Positions 30,777 to 39,212 of a DNA stretch of 64,000 nucleotides are shown here, one piece after another. Source of the DNA: Streptomyces dioscori (GTDB lineage Bacteria; Actinomycetota; Actinomycetes; Streptomycetales; Streptomycetaceae); the NCBI RefSeq assembly GCF_003024195.1, contig NZ_KZ679047.1, positions 234,734-298,733 of the forward strand, read 5' to 3'. Within the stretch, counting starts at the first letter, position 1; each line of letters begins with the position of its first letter. Position numbers and translations under genes: made by a program. The notes below the pieces were generated by a model. The model was given only the letters and a program-made list of their open reading frames with translations, was not told the DNA's origin and made no database searches.

Positions 30777-31598
30777 ATGGCAACCTTCACCACCAGCGAC
30801 GGCACCGGGATCTTCTACAAGGACTGGGGCACCGGTCAGCCGGTCGTCTTCAGCCACGGCTGGCCGCTGAACGCCGACGCCTGGGACGGGCAGGCCCGCC
30901 TGGTGGCCGACAACGGCTTCCGTGCCGTCGCCCACGACCGCCGGGGCCACGGCCGCTCCGACCAGCCGTGGCAGGGCAACCACATGGACCAGTACGCGGA
31001 CGACCTGGCCGAACTCATCGAGGGTCTCAACCTCGACAACGTGATCCTGGTCGGTCACTCGACCGGCGGCGGCGAGGTGACCCGTTACATCGGCCGCCAC
31101 GGCACCCGGCGGGTCGCCAAGGTCGTCCTGCTGGGCGCCGTACCGCCGCTGATGCTGAAGACGGCGGACAACCCCGAGGGCACCCCGCGTGAGGTGTTCG
31201 ACGGCATCCGCGCCGGCGTCGAGGCGGACCGCTCGCAGTTCTACTGGGACCTCAGCGAGTCGTTCTACGGCTTCAACCGGCCCGGCGCCACCGTGTCGGA
31301 AGGTCTGCGCCGCTCCTTCTGGCTGTGGAGCATGCAGGTCGGCCTCAAGGCCGCGTACGACTGCGTCGAGCAGTTCTCCGAGCAGGATTTCACCGAGGAC
31401 CTCCGGAGCATCGACGTCCCCACGCTGGTCGCGCACGGCGAGGACGACCAGATCGTGCCCATCGGGGCCGCCGCCCTCAAGACGGCCCAGATCGTCAAGG
31501 ACGCCACGCTCAAGACGTACCCGGGCGCCCCGCACGGCCTGGTCGGCGAGTTCGAGAAGGCCTTCGACGCCGACCTGCTGGCCTTCGTCAAGAGCTGA
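30777..31598 (+). CDS. Alpha/beta hydrolase, non-heme haloperoxidase type
   Basis: A 273-residue hydrolase of the cofactor-free haloperoxidase/arylesterase group. Motifs include the oxyanion-hole HGWPLNADAWDGQ, nucleophile Ser95 in GHSTGGGEV, Asp in VAHGEDDQIVP and His in YPGAPHGL. The native activity is probably ester or perhydrolase chemistry rather than halogenation. The ATG follows AGAGAGGCACCCCC. It converges on the CorA-like gene across an 18-base duplicated sequence. Confidence 0.88.
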   Translation: MATFTTSDGTGIFYKDWGTGQPVVFSHGWPLNADAWDGQARLVADNGFRAVAHDRRGHGRSDQPWQGNHMDQYADDLAELIEGLNLDNVILVGHSTGGGEVTRYIGRHGTRRVAKVVLLGAVPPLMLKTADNPEGTPREVFDGIRAGVEADRSQFYWDLSESFYGFNRPGATVSEGLRRSFWLWSMQVGLKAAYDCVEQFSEQDFTEDLRSIDVPTLVAHGEDDQIVPIGAAALKTAQIVKDATLKTYPGAPHGLVGEFEKAFDADLLAFVKS

Positions 31599-31634
31599 CT
31601 CCGACGCACGGGCCGGCTCCGGCGCACGGGCCGG
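31599..31634. repeat. 18-bp direct duplication at convergent junction
   Basis: CTCCGACGCACGGGCCGG and CTCCGGCGCACGGGCCGG are adjacent 18-base units differing at one base, beginning right after the hydrolase stop codon. Confidence 0.75.
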
Positions 31635-31664
31635 GCCCGCGCTTCCGCCCCGGCGGGGCCGGGC

Positions 31665-32753
31665 TCAGAGCCAGCCGTTGCGCCGGAACCCCCGGTGGAT
31701 GCCCAGGCAGAGGGTGGCGATGACACCGAGGGCCAGCGGATAGCCGTACGTCCAGTGCAGTTCCGGCATGTGGTCGAAGTTCATGCCGTAGATACCGCAG
31801 ATCATGGTCGGCACGGCGACGATGGCGGCCCAGGCCGTGATCTTGCGCATGTCCTCGTTCTGGGCGACCGTCACCTGCGCCACATGGGCCTGGAGGATCG
31901 AGTCGAGCAGCCCGTCGAAGGCGTTGATCTGCTCGGTGGCGCGGGCCAGGTGGTCGGCCACGTCACGGAAGTACGGCTGTATCTCCGGGGACACGGCGGC
32001 CGGCGGTTCGTGGGCGAGGATCTGCAGGGGCCGGTGCAGGGGCACCACCGCGCGCTTCAGTTCGAGGAGTTCGCGCTTGAGCTGGTAGATCTGGCCGGCG
32101 TCGCCGCGGGCGGTGCGCTCCGCGAAGACCGCGGTCTCGACGGCCTCTATGTCGTTCTGTACGGCGTCCGTGACGTCGAGGTAGTCGTCGACCACCCGGT
32201 CCGCGATGGCGTGCAGGACCGCCGAGGGCCCCTTCTGGAGCTGGTCGGGCAGCCGCTCCAGGGCTTCCCGGAGCGGACCGAAGGAGCCGTGGCTGCCGTG
32301 CCGGATGGTGATCACGAAGTCCCGGCCGACGAAGACCATCACCTCGCCGGTGTCCACGACCTCACTGGTCGCGGTGAGCTGCTCGTGCTCGACGTACCGG
32401 ACGGTCTTGAAGACGGCGAACAGCGTGTCGTCGTACCGCTCGACCTTCGGTCGCTGATGCGCGTGGATCGCGTCCTCGACGGCCAGCGGATGCAGGCCGA
32501 ACAGCTTGGCGAGGCCGGCGAACTCCTCCTCGGTGGGCTCGTGGAGACCGATCCAGACGAAGCCCTCCCGGTGCTCGCGGGTCCGGCGGATCGCCTCGCC
32601 CGGCGCCCAGTCGCCGGGCTGCCGTCCGCCCTCGCGGTAGACCACGCAGTTCTCCACCGCGCTCCCGAGAGGGGAACGGGCGGGATGGCTGAGGTCCACC
32701 GTGCGGTGATAGGCGCGGCGGACCGCTCTGCTGAGGTTGCGGATCATGGGCAC
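31665..32753 (-). CDS. CorA family divalent cation transporter
   Basis: A 362-residue magnesium/cobalt transporter. The N-terminal cytoplasmic funnel is typical (LFGLHPLAVEDAIHAHQRPKVERYDD). The long helix leads to two C-terminal membrane helices, the first ending in the selectivity motif GMN (GIYGMNFDHMPE). The tail is basic (HRGFRRNGWL). The GTG at 32753 is chosen because AAGGAG lies eight bases upstream; an ATG two codons later is possible. It converges on the hydrolase gene. Confidence 0.92.
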   Translation of the reverse strand: MPMIRNLSRAVRRAYHRTVDLSHPARSPLGSAVENCVVYREGGRQPGDWAPGEAIRRTREHREGFVWIGLHEPTEEEFAGLAKLFGLHPLAVEDAIHAHQRPKVERYDDTLFAVFKTVRYVEHEQLTATSEVVDTGEVMVFVGRDFVITIRHGSHGSFGPLREALERLPDQLQKGPSAVLHAIADRVVDDYLDVTDAVQNDIEAVETAVFAERTARGDAGQIYQLKRELLELKRAVVPLHRPLQILAHEPPAAVSPEIQPYFRDVADHLARATEQINAFDGLLDSILQAHVAQVTVAQNEDMRKITAWAAIVAVPTMICGIYGMNFDHMPELHWTYGYPLALGVIATLCLGIHRGFRRNGWL

Positions 32754-32898
32754 TGGCTGGGCTCCTTCGGTGACCGGGTCAGTGTGCCACCGGTCCGAGA
32801 CCGGCCCGTGCCACCGGTCCGCGAACGCCTCGCGCTCAGTTGTCCGACGCGACCGGAGTGGGCGGCCCGGCGGGGCCGCCCACTCCCAGGGCCCGTCG

Positions 32899-33312
32899 TC
32901 AGTGCTGTGCCGGGCCGATGTTGACCATCCAGGGAATGCCGAACCGGTCCGTACACATCCCGAAGACGTCACCCCACATCTGTTTCTCCAGCGGGACGGA
33001 GACCGTGCCCCCGGCGGACAGCTTCTCCCAGTAGCCGCGCAGCTCGCTCTCGTCGTCGCCGCTCAGGCTCACCGAGAAGTTGCCGCCCGGTGTGTACTCC
33101 ATGCCCGGTGGGGTGTCGGCTCCCATGAGGGTGAAGCCGCTCGGCGTCTCCAGCATGCCGTGCATGATCTGGTCGGCCTCCGGGGTGCCCGGCGCACCGG
33201 CCTCCCCGAAGGTGTTCAGCGCCAGCGTGCCGCCGAAGACCTCCTTGTAGAACTCCATCGCCGGCCGGGCGTCGCCGTCGAAGCTGATGTAGGGGTTGAG
33301 GCGTGAAGCCAT
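32899..33312 (-). CDS. VOC family protein (PhnB-like)
   Basis: A 137-residue glyoxalase/bleomycin-resistance-fold protein. The first half-module begins MASRLNPYISFDGDARPAMEFYKEVFGG, and the second ends with the highly conserved WGDVFGMCTDRFGIPWMVNI. These are called PhnB or 3-demethylubiquinone-methyltransferase-like in annotations, but enzyme activity is unproven. It lies downstream of kdpC beyond a terminator-like hairpin. Confidence 0.88.
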   Translation of the reverse strand: MASRLNPYISFDGDARPAMEFYKEVFGGTLALNTFGEAGAPGTPEADQIMHGMLETPSGFTLMGADTPPGMEYTPGGNFSVSLSGDDESELRGYWEKLSAGGTVSVPLEKQMWGDVFGMCTDRFGIPWMVNIGPAQH

Positions 33313-33383
33313 GAAAACCTCCCAGATCGGACAGAACGAGCAGGTGTCCGCAGACTAGCGCGGGCCACTGACAACGGCCCGGA

Positions 33384-33413
33384 CCAGGCGATCGGCTCCT
33401 CCCGACCGCCTGG
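33384..33413. terminator. Hairpin after kdp operon
   Basis: CCAGGCGATCGG (33384-33395) and CCGACCGCCTGG (33402-33413) form 12-base arms with one mismatch across a six-base loop, between kdpC and the VOC gene. Confidence 0.6.
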
Positions 33414-33473
33414 CGTACCCACGGGCCCGCTCGCCATGGCCTCAGCCGTCGCAGGCTCCCGCTCGTCCCGATG

Positions 33474-34103
33474 TCAGCCCTTGGTCAGCTCCTTGAGCGC
33501 GGTGTTGAGTTCGAGGACGTTCACCCCGGGCTCGCCCATGAAGCCGAGCGTGCGGCCTTCGGTGTGCCGGTCCACGAGCTGCTGCACCCGGCTCACGGGC
33601 AGGCCGTTGCGCTCGGCGACCCGGTGCACCTGGAGGTCGGCGTAGGCCGGGGAGATGTCCGGGTCGAGGCCGGATCCGGAGGACGTCACGGCGTCGGCGG
33701 GGACCTGGGACGGACTGACCTTGTAGTCGGCCGTCGAGTTGTCCTTGACGACCTCGGCCTTGGCCTCCTTCACCCACGCGATCAGTTCGGCGTTGTCGCC
33801 GGAGCGGTTGGTGGCACCCGAAAGAATCAGCTTGTACTGGGTGTTGACCGAGTTCTCGCCGAGGCCGTTGGCCGGCCGGGGCTGGAACCAGTCGAGGCCG
33901 TAGCCCTGCTGGCCGATCAGCGAGGAGCCGACGACCCTGCCGCCCGAGGTGATCTCCGAGCCGTTCGCCTTCGTGTTGAAGAGCGCCTGGGCGACGCCCG
34001 TCACGGCGAGGGGGTAGAGCACTCCGCAGACGACGGTGAGGACCAGGAGCGCCCGCAGCCCGGCGCCCAGCAGCCGGGCGGTGTTCGTGACCGAGTTGTT
34101 CAT
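33474..34103 (-). CDS. kdpC: K+-transporting ATPase subunit KdpC
   Basis: KdpC is the single-helix periplasm-facing subunit of the KdpFABC high-affinity potassium pump. The 209-residue protein has one N-terminal membrane helix (AGLRALLVLTVVCGVLYPLAVTGVAQ) and conserved downstream segments GSSLIGQQGYGLDWFQPRPA, SGSGLDPDISPAYADLQVHRVA and LGFMGEPGVNVLELN. The ATG at 34103 is preferred over a GTG four codons earlier because the protein then begins at the usual site. It is the last gene of the operon, 34 bases after kdpB. Confidence 0.95.
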   Translation of the reverse strand: MNNSVTNTARLLGAGLRALLVLTVVCGVLYPLAVTGVAQALFNTKANGSEITSGGRVVGSSLIGQQGYGLDWFQPRPANGLGENSVNTQYKLILSGATNRSGDNAELIAWVKEAKAEVVKDNSTADYKVSPSQVPADAVTSSGSGLDPDISPAYADLQVHRVAERNGLPVSRVQQLVDRHTEGRTLGFMGEPGVNVLELNTALKELTKG

Positions 34104-34137
34104 GACGATCAGCACGCTTTCGAGGAAGGTCGGGGAG

Positions 34138-36267
34138 CTACAGCCCGGGAATGAGGGAGAGGAGCAGGTCGATGATCTTGATGCCGATGAAGGGCGCGAT
34201 CAGTCCGCCCAGGCCGTAGATGCCGAGGTTGCGCCGCAGCAGCCGGTCGGCGCTGACCGGCCGGTACCGCACTCCGCGCAGGGCGAGCGGCACCAGGGCG
34301 ATGATGACCAGCGCGTTGAAGATCACCGCGGAGAGGATCGCGGAGTCCGGCGAGGACAGCTGCATGATGTTGAGCTTGTCCAGGCCCGGGTAGACCGCCG
34401 CGAACAGCGCCGGGATGATCGCGAAGTACTTGGCGACGTCGTTGGCGATGGAGAACGTCGTCAGCGCGCCCCGGGTGATGAGGAGCTGCTTGCCGATCTC
34501 GACGATCTCGATGAGCTTGGTCGGGTTGGAGTCGAGGTCGACCATGTTCCCGGCCTCCTTGGCGGCCGAGGTGCCGGTGTTCATGGCCACCCCCACGTCC
34601 GCCTGGGCCAGCGCCGGCGCGTCGTTCGTACCGTCGCCCGTCATCGCGACGAGCTTGCCGCCCGCCTGCTCCCGCTTGATGAGCGCCATCTTGTCCTCGG
34701 GGGTGGCCTCCGCGAGGAAGTCGTCGACGCCCGCCTCCTCGGCGATGGCCCTGGCCGTCAGCGGGTTGTCGCCGGTGATCATGACGGTCCTGATGCCCAT
34801 GCGGCGCAGTTCGTCGAACCGCTCGCGCATCCCGTCCTTGACGACGTCCTTGAGGTGGATGACACCCAGCACGCGGGCGCCCTCGGTGTCGTCGACGGCC
34901 ACGAGCAGCGGGGTGCCGCCCGCCTCGGAGATCCGGTCGGCCCGGTCCGCCACGTCCGCGGTGACCGTGCCGCCCCGCTCCTTCACCCAGGCGACGACCG
35001 AGCCGGCCGCTCCCTTGCGGACCCTGCGTCCGTCCACGTCGACGCCGGACATCCGGGTCTGGGCGGTGAAGGTGATCCACTCGGCGTGCGCCAGCTCGCC
35101 CTGGTGGCGCTCGCGGAGCCCGTACCGCTCCTTCGCCAGGATGACGACGGAACGGCCCTCGGGGGTCTCGTCGGCCAGCGAGGAGAGCTGAGCGGCGTCG
35201 GCCAGTTCGGCCTCGGTGGTCCCGGCGACGGGTACGAACTCGGCGGCCTGCCGGTTGCCGAGCGTGATGGTGCCGGTCTTGTCGAGCAGCAGCGTGGACA
35301 CGTCACCGGCGGCCTCGACCGCCCGGCCGGACATGGCCAGGACGTTGCGCTGCACCAGCCGGTCCATACCGGCGATGCCGATCGCGGAGAGCAGAGCGCC
35401 GATCGTGGTCGGGATCAGACAGACGAGCAGCGCCACCAGCACGACCATCGAGAGGTGGGTGCCCGCGTAGTCCGCGAACGGCGGCAGGGTGACCACCGCG
35501 AGGAGGAAGACGATCGTCAGCGAGGCCAGCAGGATGTTCAGCGCGATCTCGTTGGGCGTCTTCTGCCGGGCGGCCCCCTCGACCAGGTTGATCATGCGGT
35601 CGATGAAGGTCTCGCCGGGCTTTGTGGTGATCTTGACGACGATGCGGTCGGACAGCACCTTGGTGCCGCCGGTGACGGCCGAGCGGTCGCCGCCGGACTC
35701 GCGGATGACCGGGGCCGACTCCCCCGTGATCGCCGACTCGTCCACGGAGGCCACGCCCTCGACGACGTCACCGTCGCCGGGGATGATGTCGCCGGCCTCG
35801 CAGACGACCCGGTCGCCGATGCGCAGTTCGGTGCCCGCCACCGGCTCCTCGGGGCCGCCGTCCGTGGACAGCCGGCGCGCGATCGTGTCGGTCTTGGCCT
35901 TGCGCAGGGTGTCGGCCTGCGCCTTGCCGCGGCCTTCCGCGACCGCCTCCGCCAGGTTGGCGAAGACGACCGTCAGCCAGAGCCAGGCGCTGATCGTCCA
36001 GCCGAACCAGTCGCCCGGGTCCTTGAACGAGAAGAGCGTCGTCAGGACCGAGCCGACCAGCACCACGAACATCACGGGGGACTTGACCATCACCCGCGGG
36101 TCGAGCTTGCGGAAGGCGTTCGGCAGCGACTTGACCAGCTGCTTCGGGTCGAAGAGACCCACGCCGACCCGGCCTTCGCCGACGGTGCGTCCGGCCGGTG
36201 CGCCGGTGTCGGCACCGGTGTCACCAGCACTGTCGCTGTCACTGTCGGGGTGTATGTGTGTCGTCAT
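34138..36267 (-). CDS. kdpB: K+-transporting ATPase ATP-binding subunit KdpB
   Basis: KdpB is the P-type ATPase subunit that powers potassium uptake. The 709-residue protein has the phosphorylation motif DKTGT with Asp329, the actuator loop ITGESAPV, the nucleotide-binding-domain AEFVPVAGTTEAELADAAQL region, and the hinge MTGDGTNDAPALAQADVG. A 30-40-residue N-terminal extension rich in Asp, Ser and Gly precedes the conserved LFDPKQLVKSLPNAFRKLDPR. Its ATG overlaps the kdpA stop (ATGA). Confidence 0.97.
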   Translation of the reverse strand: MTTHIHPDSDSDSAGDTGADTGAPAGRTVGEGRVGVGLFDPKQLVKSLPNAFRKLDPRVMVKSPVMFVVLVGSVLTTLFSFKDPGDWFGWTISAWLWLTVVFANLAEAVAEGRGKAQADTLRKAKTDTIARRLSTDGGPEEPVAGTELRIGDRVVCEAGDIIPGDGDVVEGVASVDESAITGESAPVIRESGGDRSAVTGGTKVLSDRIVVKITTKPGETFIDRMINLVEGAARQKTPNEIALNILLASLTIVFLLAVVTLPPFADYAGTHLSMVVLVALLVCLIPTTIGALLSAIGIAGMDRLVQRNVLAMSGRAVEAAGDVSTLLLDKTGTITLGNRQAAEFVPVAGTTEAELADAAQLSSLADETPEGRSVVILAKERYGLRERHQGELAHAEWITFTAQTRMSGVDVDGRRVRKGAAGSVVAWVKERGGTVTADVADRADRISEAGGTPLLVAVDDTEGARVLGVIHLKDVVKDGMRERFDELRRMGIRTVMITGDNPLTARAIAEEAGVDDFLAEATPEDKMALIKREQAGGKLVAMTGDGTNDAPALAQADVGVAMNTGTSAAKEAGNMVDLDSNPTKLIEIVEIGKQLLITRGALTTFSIANDVAKYFAIIPALFAAVYPGLDKLNIMQLSSPDSAILSAVIFNALVIIALVPLALRGVRYRPVSADRLLRRNLGIYGLGGLIAPFIGIKIIDLLLSLIPGL

Positions 36268-37928
36268 GATGCCAGCCCCTCCGCCAGCGGACCCAGCGCG
36301 AGCGCGGGGAAATACGTGAGACCGGTGATGACGAGGATCGCGCCCACCAGCAGTCCGGTGAACAGCGGCTTGTCCGTGCGCAGGGTGCCCGCCGTCTCCG
36401 GTACGGGCTTCTGTCCGGCGAGCGAACCGGCCAGTGCGAGGACGAACACCATGGGCAGGAACCGGCCGAGCAGCATCGCCACGCCCAGGGTGGTGTTGAA
36501 CCACTGGGTGTCCGCGTTCAGACCCGCGAAGGCCGAGCCGTTGTTGTTGGCGGCGGACGTGTAGGCGTACAGGATCTCGGAGAAGCCGTGTGCCCCGGTG
36601 TTGGTCATCGAGTTGCCCGGCGTCGGCAGGGCCATCGCGGCCGAGGTGAGGACGAGTACGAGCGCCGGGGTGATGAGGATGTACAGGGCCGCGAACTTGA
36701 TCTCGCGGGTGCCGATCTTCTTGCCCAGGTACTCGGGGGTGCGGCCGACCATCAGACCGGCGATGAACACCGCGATGATCGCCATGATCAGCATGCCGTA
36801 GAGGCCGGAGCCGGTGCCGCCGGGCGCGATCTCGCCGAGCTGCATGCCCAGCATGGTGATGCCGCCGCCGAGGCCCGTGAACGAGGAGTGGAAGGAGTCC
36901 ACCGCGCCGGTCGAGGTCAGGGTCGTGGACACCGCGAAGATCGACGAGGCGCCGACGCCGAAGCGGGTCTCCTTGCCCTCCAGGGCACCGCCCGCGAGGT
37001 CGAAGGCGGGGCCGTGGTGGGCGAACTCGGTCCACATCATCAGGGCGACGAAGCCGACCCAGATGGTGGCCATGGTGGCGAGGATCGCGTAGCCCTGCTT
37101 CAGGCTGCCGACCATCCGGCCGAAGGTGCGGGTCAGCGAGAACGGCACCACCAGGATCAGGAAGATCTCGAAGAGGTTCGAGAAGGGGGTGGGGTTCTCG
37201 AAGGGGTGGGCGCTGTTGGCGTTGAAGTAGCCGCCGCCGTTGGTGCCGAGTTCCTTGATGGCCTCCTGGGAGGCGACCGCGCCGCCGTTCCACTGCTGTG
37301 AGCCGCCCGAGAACTGGCCGACCGCGTGGATCCCGGAGAAGTTCTGGATCACTCCGCAGGCGACCAGGACGATCGCGGCGACCACGGACAGCGGTATCAG
37401 GATGCGGACGACCCCGCGGACGAGGTCCGCCCAGAAGTTGCCGAGGTCGCCGTCACGGGAGCGCGCGAAACCTCGTACGAGGGCGACGGCGACCGCCATG
37501 CCGACGGCCGCGGAGACGAAGTTCTGCACGGCCAGACCGGCGGTCTGCACGACGTGGCCCATGGCCTGTTCGCCGTAGTACGACTGCCAGTTGGTGTTCG
37601 TGACGAAGGAGACGGCGGTGTTGAACGCCTGGTCCGGGTCGATCGAGGAGAAGCCGAGCGAACCGGGCAGCACACCCTGCAGGCGCTGCAGGAGGTACAG
37701 GAAGAGCACACCGGCGGCGGAGAAGGCGAGGACTCCGCGCAGGTACGCGGGCCAGCGCATCCCGGTGTCCGGGTCGGCGCCGATGCCCTTGTAGATCCAC
37801 TTCTCGACGCGCAGATGCCGGTCCGAGGAGTAGACCCGGGCCATGTGGTCGCCGAGGGGGCGATAGGCGAGTGCCAGCGCCGCTATGAGTGCCAGCAGCT
37901 GAAGGATGCCGGCGAGTACGGGGCTCAT
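36264..37928 (-). CDS. kdpA: K+-transporting ATPase channel subunit KdpA
   Basis: KdpA is the potassium-selective channel-like subunit, a relative of Trk/Ktr. The 554-residue protein has four repeated pore segments, including TNTNWQSYYGE, GTNGGGYFNANSAHPFENPT, STTLTSTGAVDSFHSSF and YTSAANNNGSAFAGL. It starts at the ATG at 37928, eight bases after the kdpF stop. The overlap with kdpB indicates coupling. No kdpD/kdpE sensor genes are found next to the operon. Confidence 0.97.
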   Translation of the reverse strand: MSPVLAGILQLLALIAALALAYRPLGDHMARVYSSDRHLRVEKWIYKGIGADPDTGMRWPAYLRGVLAFSAAGVLFLYLLQRLQGVLPGSLGFSSIDPDQAFNTAVSFVTNTNWQSYYGEQAMGHVVQTAGLAVQNFVSAAVGMAVAVALVRGFARSRDGDLGNFWADLVRGVVRILIPLSVVAAIVLVACGVIQNFSGIHAVGQFSGGSQQWNGGAVASQEAIKELGTNGGGYFNANSAHPFENPTPFSNLFEIFLILVVPFSLTRTFGRMVGSLKQGYAILATMATIWVGFVALMMWTEFAHHGPAFDLAGGALEGKETRFGVGASSIFAVSTTLTSTGAVDSFHSSFTGLGGGITMLGMQLGEIAPGGTGSGLYGMLIMAIIAVFIAGLMVGRTPEYLGKKIGTREIKFAALYILITPALVLVLTSAAMALPTPGNSMTNTGAHGFSEILYAYTSAANNNGSAFAGLNADTQWFNTTLGVAMLLGRFLPMVFVLALAGSLAGQKPVPETAGTLRTDKPLFTGLLVGAILVITGLTYFPALALGPLAEGLAS

Positions 37929-37935
37929 GTCGTGC

Positions 37936-38043
37936 TCAGAACCTCTCCGGGAACACAAGGGCGAGGATGAGATAGCCCAGCAGGGCGACGGCCACGATCA
38001 GGCCGATGCCCATCTCAATATTGGATGCGGCCTCGGCGGTCAC
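37936..38043 (-). CDS. kdpF: K+-transporting ATPase stabilising subunit KdpF
   Basis: A 35-residue single-helix peptide beginning VTAEAASNIE and ending in the KdpF signature LGYLILALVFPERF. KdpF stabilises the KdpABC complex in the membrane. Its GTG start overlaps the stop of the upstream 27-residue gene as GTGA, and it ends eight bases before kdpA. Confidence 0.93.
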   Translation of the reverse strand: MTAEAASNIEMGIGLIVAVALLGYLILALVFPERF

Positions 38044-38123
38044 AGCTTCGTCACCCCCTTGGCTACGAGGGCCACCAGCGCGAAGAGCGCGATCGTGGTG
38101 ACGACGAAGGCCACATCGGCCAT
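38040..38123 (-). CDS. 27-residue membrane peptide preceding KdpF
   Basis: A tiny gene encoding MADVAFVVTTIALFALVALV-AKGVTKL: one hydrophobic helix and a short basic tail. The ATG follows CAGGAGCTCACG, an ideal ribosome site, and the stop overlaps the kdpF start by four bases (GTGA), so it is almost certainly translated and coupled to kdpF. It is not KdpF itself, which follows it complete. A similar peptide is recalled upstream of kdpF in other actinobacteria. It may be an extra small subunit or a translational starter for the operon. Confidence 0.8.
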   Translation of the reverse strand: MADVAFVVTTIALFALVALVAKGVTKL

Positions 38124-38243
38124 CGTGAGCTCCTGAATGAGGTTCCGGATGCGGTGCCGGTGCCCTGGCGGACCGCGCCAGCGCCCCGGCCGAACGCCTT
38201 GACGTTCAGAGCAAACATCCGCCGGAGGCGCTCGCGGCGCGCG

Positions 38244-38283
38244 TTGACGGCTCCCTGACGCCGTTCCGTGCGCTCTTGACGCA
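38244..38283. promoter_or_regulatory. Phased direct repeats upstream of kdp
   Basis: TTGACGGCTCC, CTGACGCCGTT and TTGACGC recur with spacings near 11 and 21 bases, on one face of the helix, as seen for OmpR-family regulators such as KdpE. The assignment to KdpE is speculative. Confidence 0.25.
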
Positions 38284-38316
38284 TCTCATACGCCGGTACG
38301 GCGCACCGCTGTGGAA

Positions 38317-38366
38317 CCGGGGGGCGGAAGCGGCCCCCGGAGTGATCCCGGAGCGGTTAAACCGCT
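38317..38366. terminator. Hairpins at the 3' end of the methyltransferase gene
   Basis: AGCGGTT-A-AACCGCT (38352-38366) is a near-perfect palindrome that contains the TAA stop codon of the methyltransferase, and CCGGGGG/CCCCCGG (38317-38340) follows downstream. Together they probably end methyltransferase transcription before the kdp promoter. Confidence 0.5.
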
Positions 38367-39091
38367 GGTCCGGGCCTTGTGGCCACGACCATCCGGCAGC
38401 GCGGGCTGCCGTCGTCCCTGCGGCCGAACTCGGGCAGGGCGTGCAGCTCGACCGTGAAGCCCGCGCGGGTCAGTTCCCGTCGCACGTCGCCGAGCCGGAA
38501 TTCCCGGTAGTACATGACGAAGGGCGGACGCCACACCGCGTTGCGCACCTTCATCACCGCGTCGAAGCCGAGCATGGCCCAGTAGCCGGGCGAGGCGGGA
38601 GGGGCCGGGGCGACGATCGGGAAGGCGAACCGGCCGCCGGGCCTCAGCACCGAATGGACCTGCTCGAACAGGCCGGGCAGTTCACGGGGCAGGAAGTGTC
38701 CGAACGCCCCGAAGCTCACGACCAGGTCGAAGACCGGGCCGAACGGCAGGGCGAGGGCGTCGCCGCGCACCCAGCCGGCGGGCGGTCCGGCGGGCCGTTC
38801 ACGCCGTCGGGCCTCGGCGAGCATGCCCGCGCTGATGTCGATGCCGGTGACGCTGTCCCGGCACACCGAGCCCAGCACGTCCATGCCCGCGCCGGTGCCG
38901 CAGCACAGGTCCAGCCCGCGGCCGAACGGTCCCATGCCGGTCAGGGCCCGCGCGACGGACCGCAGGAACGCGTCCGGCGTACGGAACGGGGTCTGGTCGA
39001 ACTTCGGCGCGAGGAGGTCGTAGCCGTGCTCGACGGACGACAGCGCCTGCACGGCGAGTTCGCGGAACGTGGGGCCCTGAGGGGTGAACAT
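38357..39091 (-). CDS. Class I SAM-dependent methyltransferase
   Basis: A 244-residue methyltransferase of unknown substrate. Motif I is GLDLCCGTGAGMDVL, motif II region is VTGIDISAGMLAEARRR, and motif IV is FDLVVSFGAFGHF, followed by VLRPGGRFAF. It ends with the TAA stop, uncommon in such G+C-rich genes. It stands alone, divergent from the GH13 gene. Confidence 0.85.
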   Translation of the reverse strand: MFTPQGPTFRELAVQALSSVEHGYDLLAPKFDQTPFRTPDAFLRSVARALTGMGPFGRGLDLCCGTGAGMDVLGSVCRDSVTGIDISAGMLAEARRRERPAGPPAGWVRGDALALPFGPVFDLVVSFGAFGHFLPRELPGLFEQVHSVLRPGGRFAFPIVAPAPPASPGYWAMLGFDAVMKVRNAVWRPPFVMYYREFRLGDVRRELTRAGFTVELHALPEFGRRDDGSPRCRMVVATRPGPAV

Positions 39092-39212
39092 CGTCGATCA
39101 GCTTAGAGCTTCCCGCCGGTCTCCGGCCAAGGCGCGGCCTTTCGGACACTGCCAGGCGCTGTCACCCTCGACATCGAGGACGTTCCGCCCAGGGAAAGGC
39201 TGTACCTGCCCC

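Noticed and set aside
34036..36564. 842-codon plus-strand open frame
   Set aside because: It is the complement of kdpB and the end of kdpA.
36268..37293. Upstream extension of KdpB to 1051 residues
   Set aside because: The extra part is an out-of-frame reading of kdpA; the KdpB start overlaps the kdpA stop.
38124..38356. c-di-AMP riboswitch before kdp
   Set aside because: No ydaO-type conserved blocks could be recognised; only direct repeats and a hairpin are visible.
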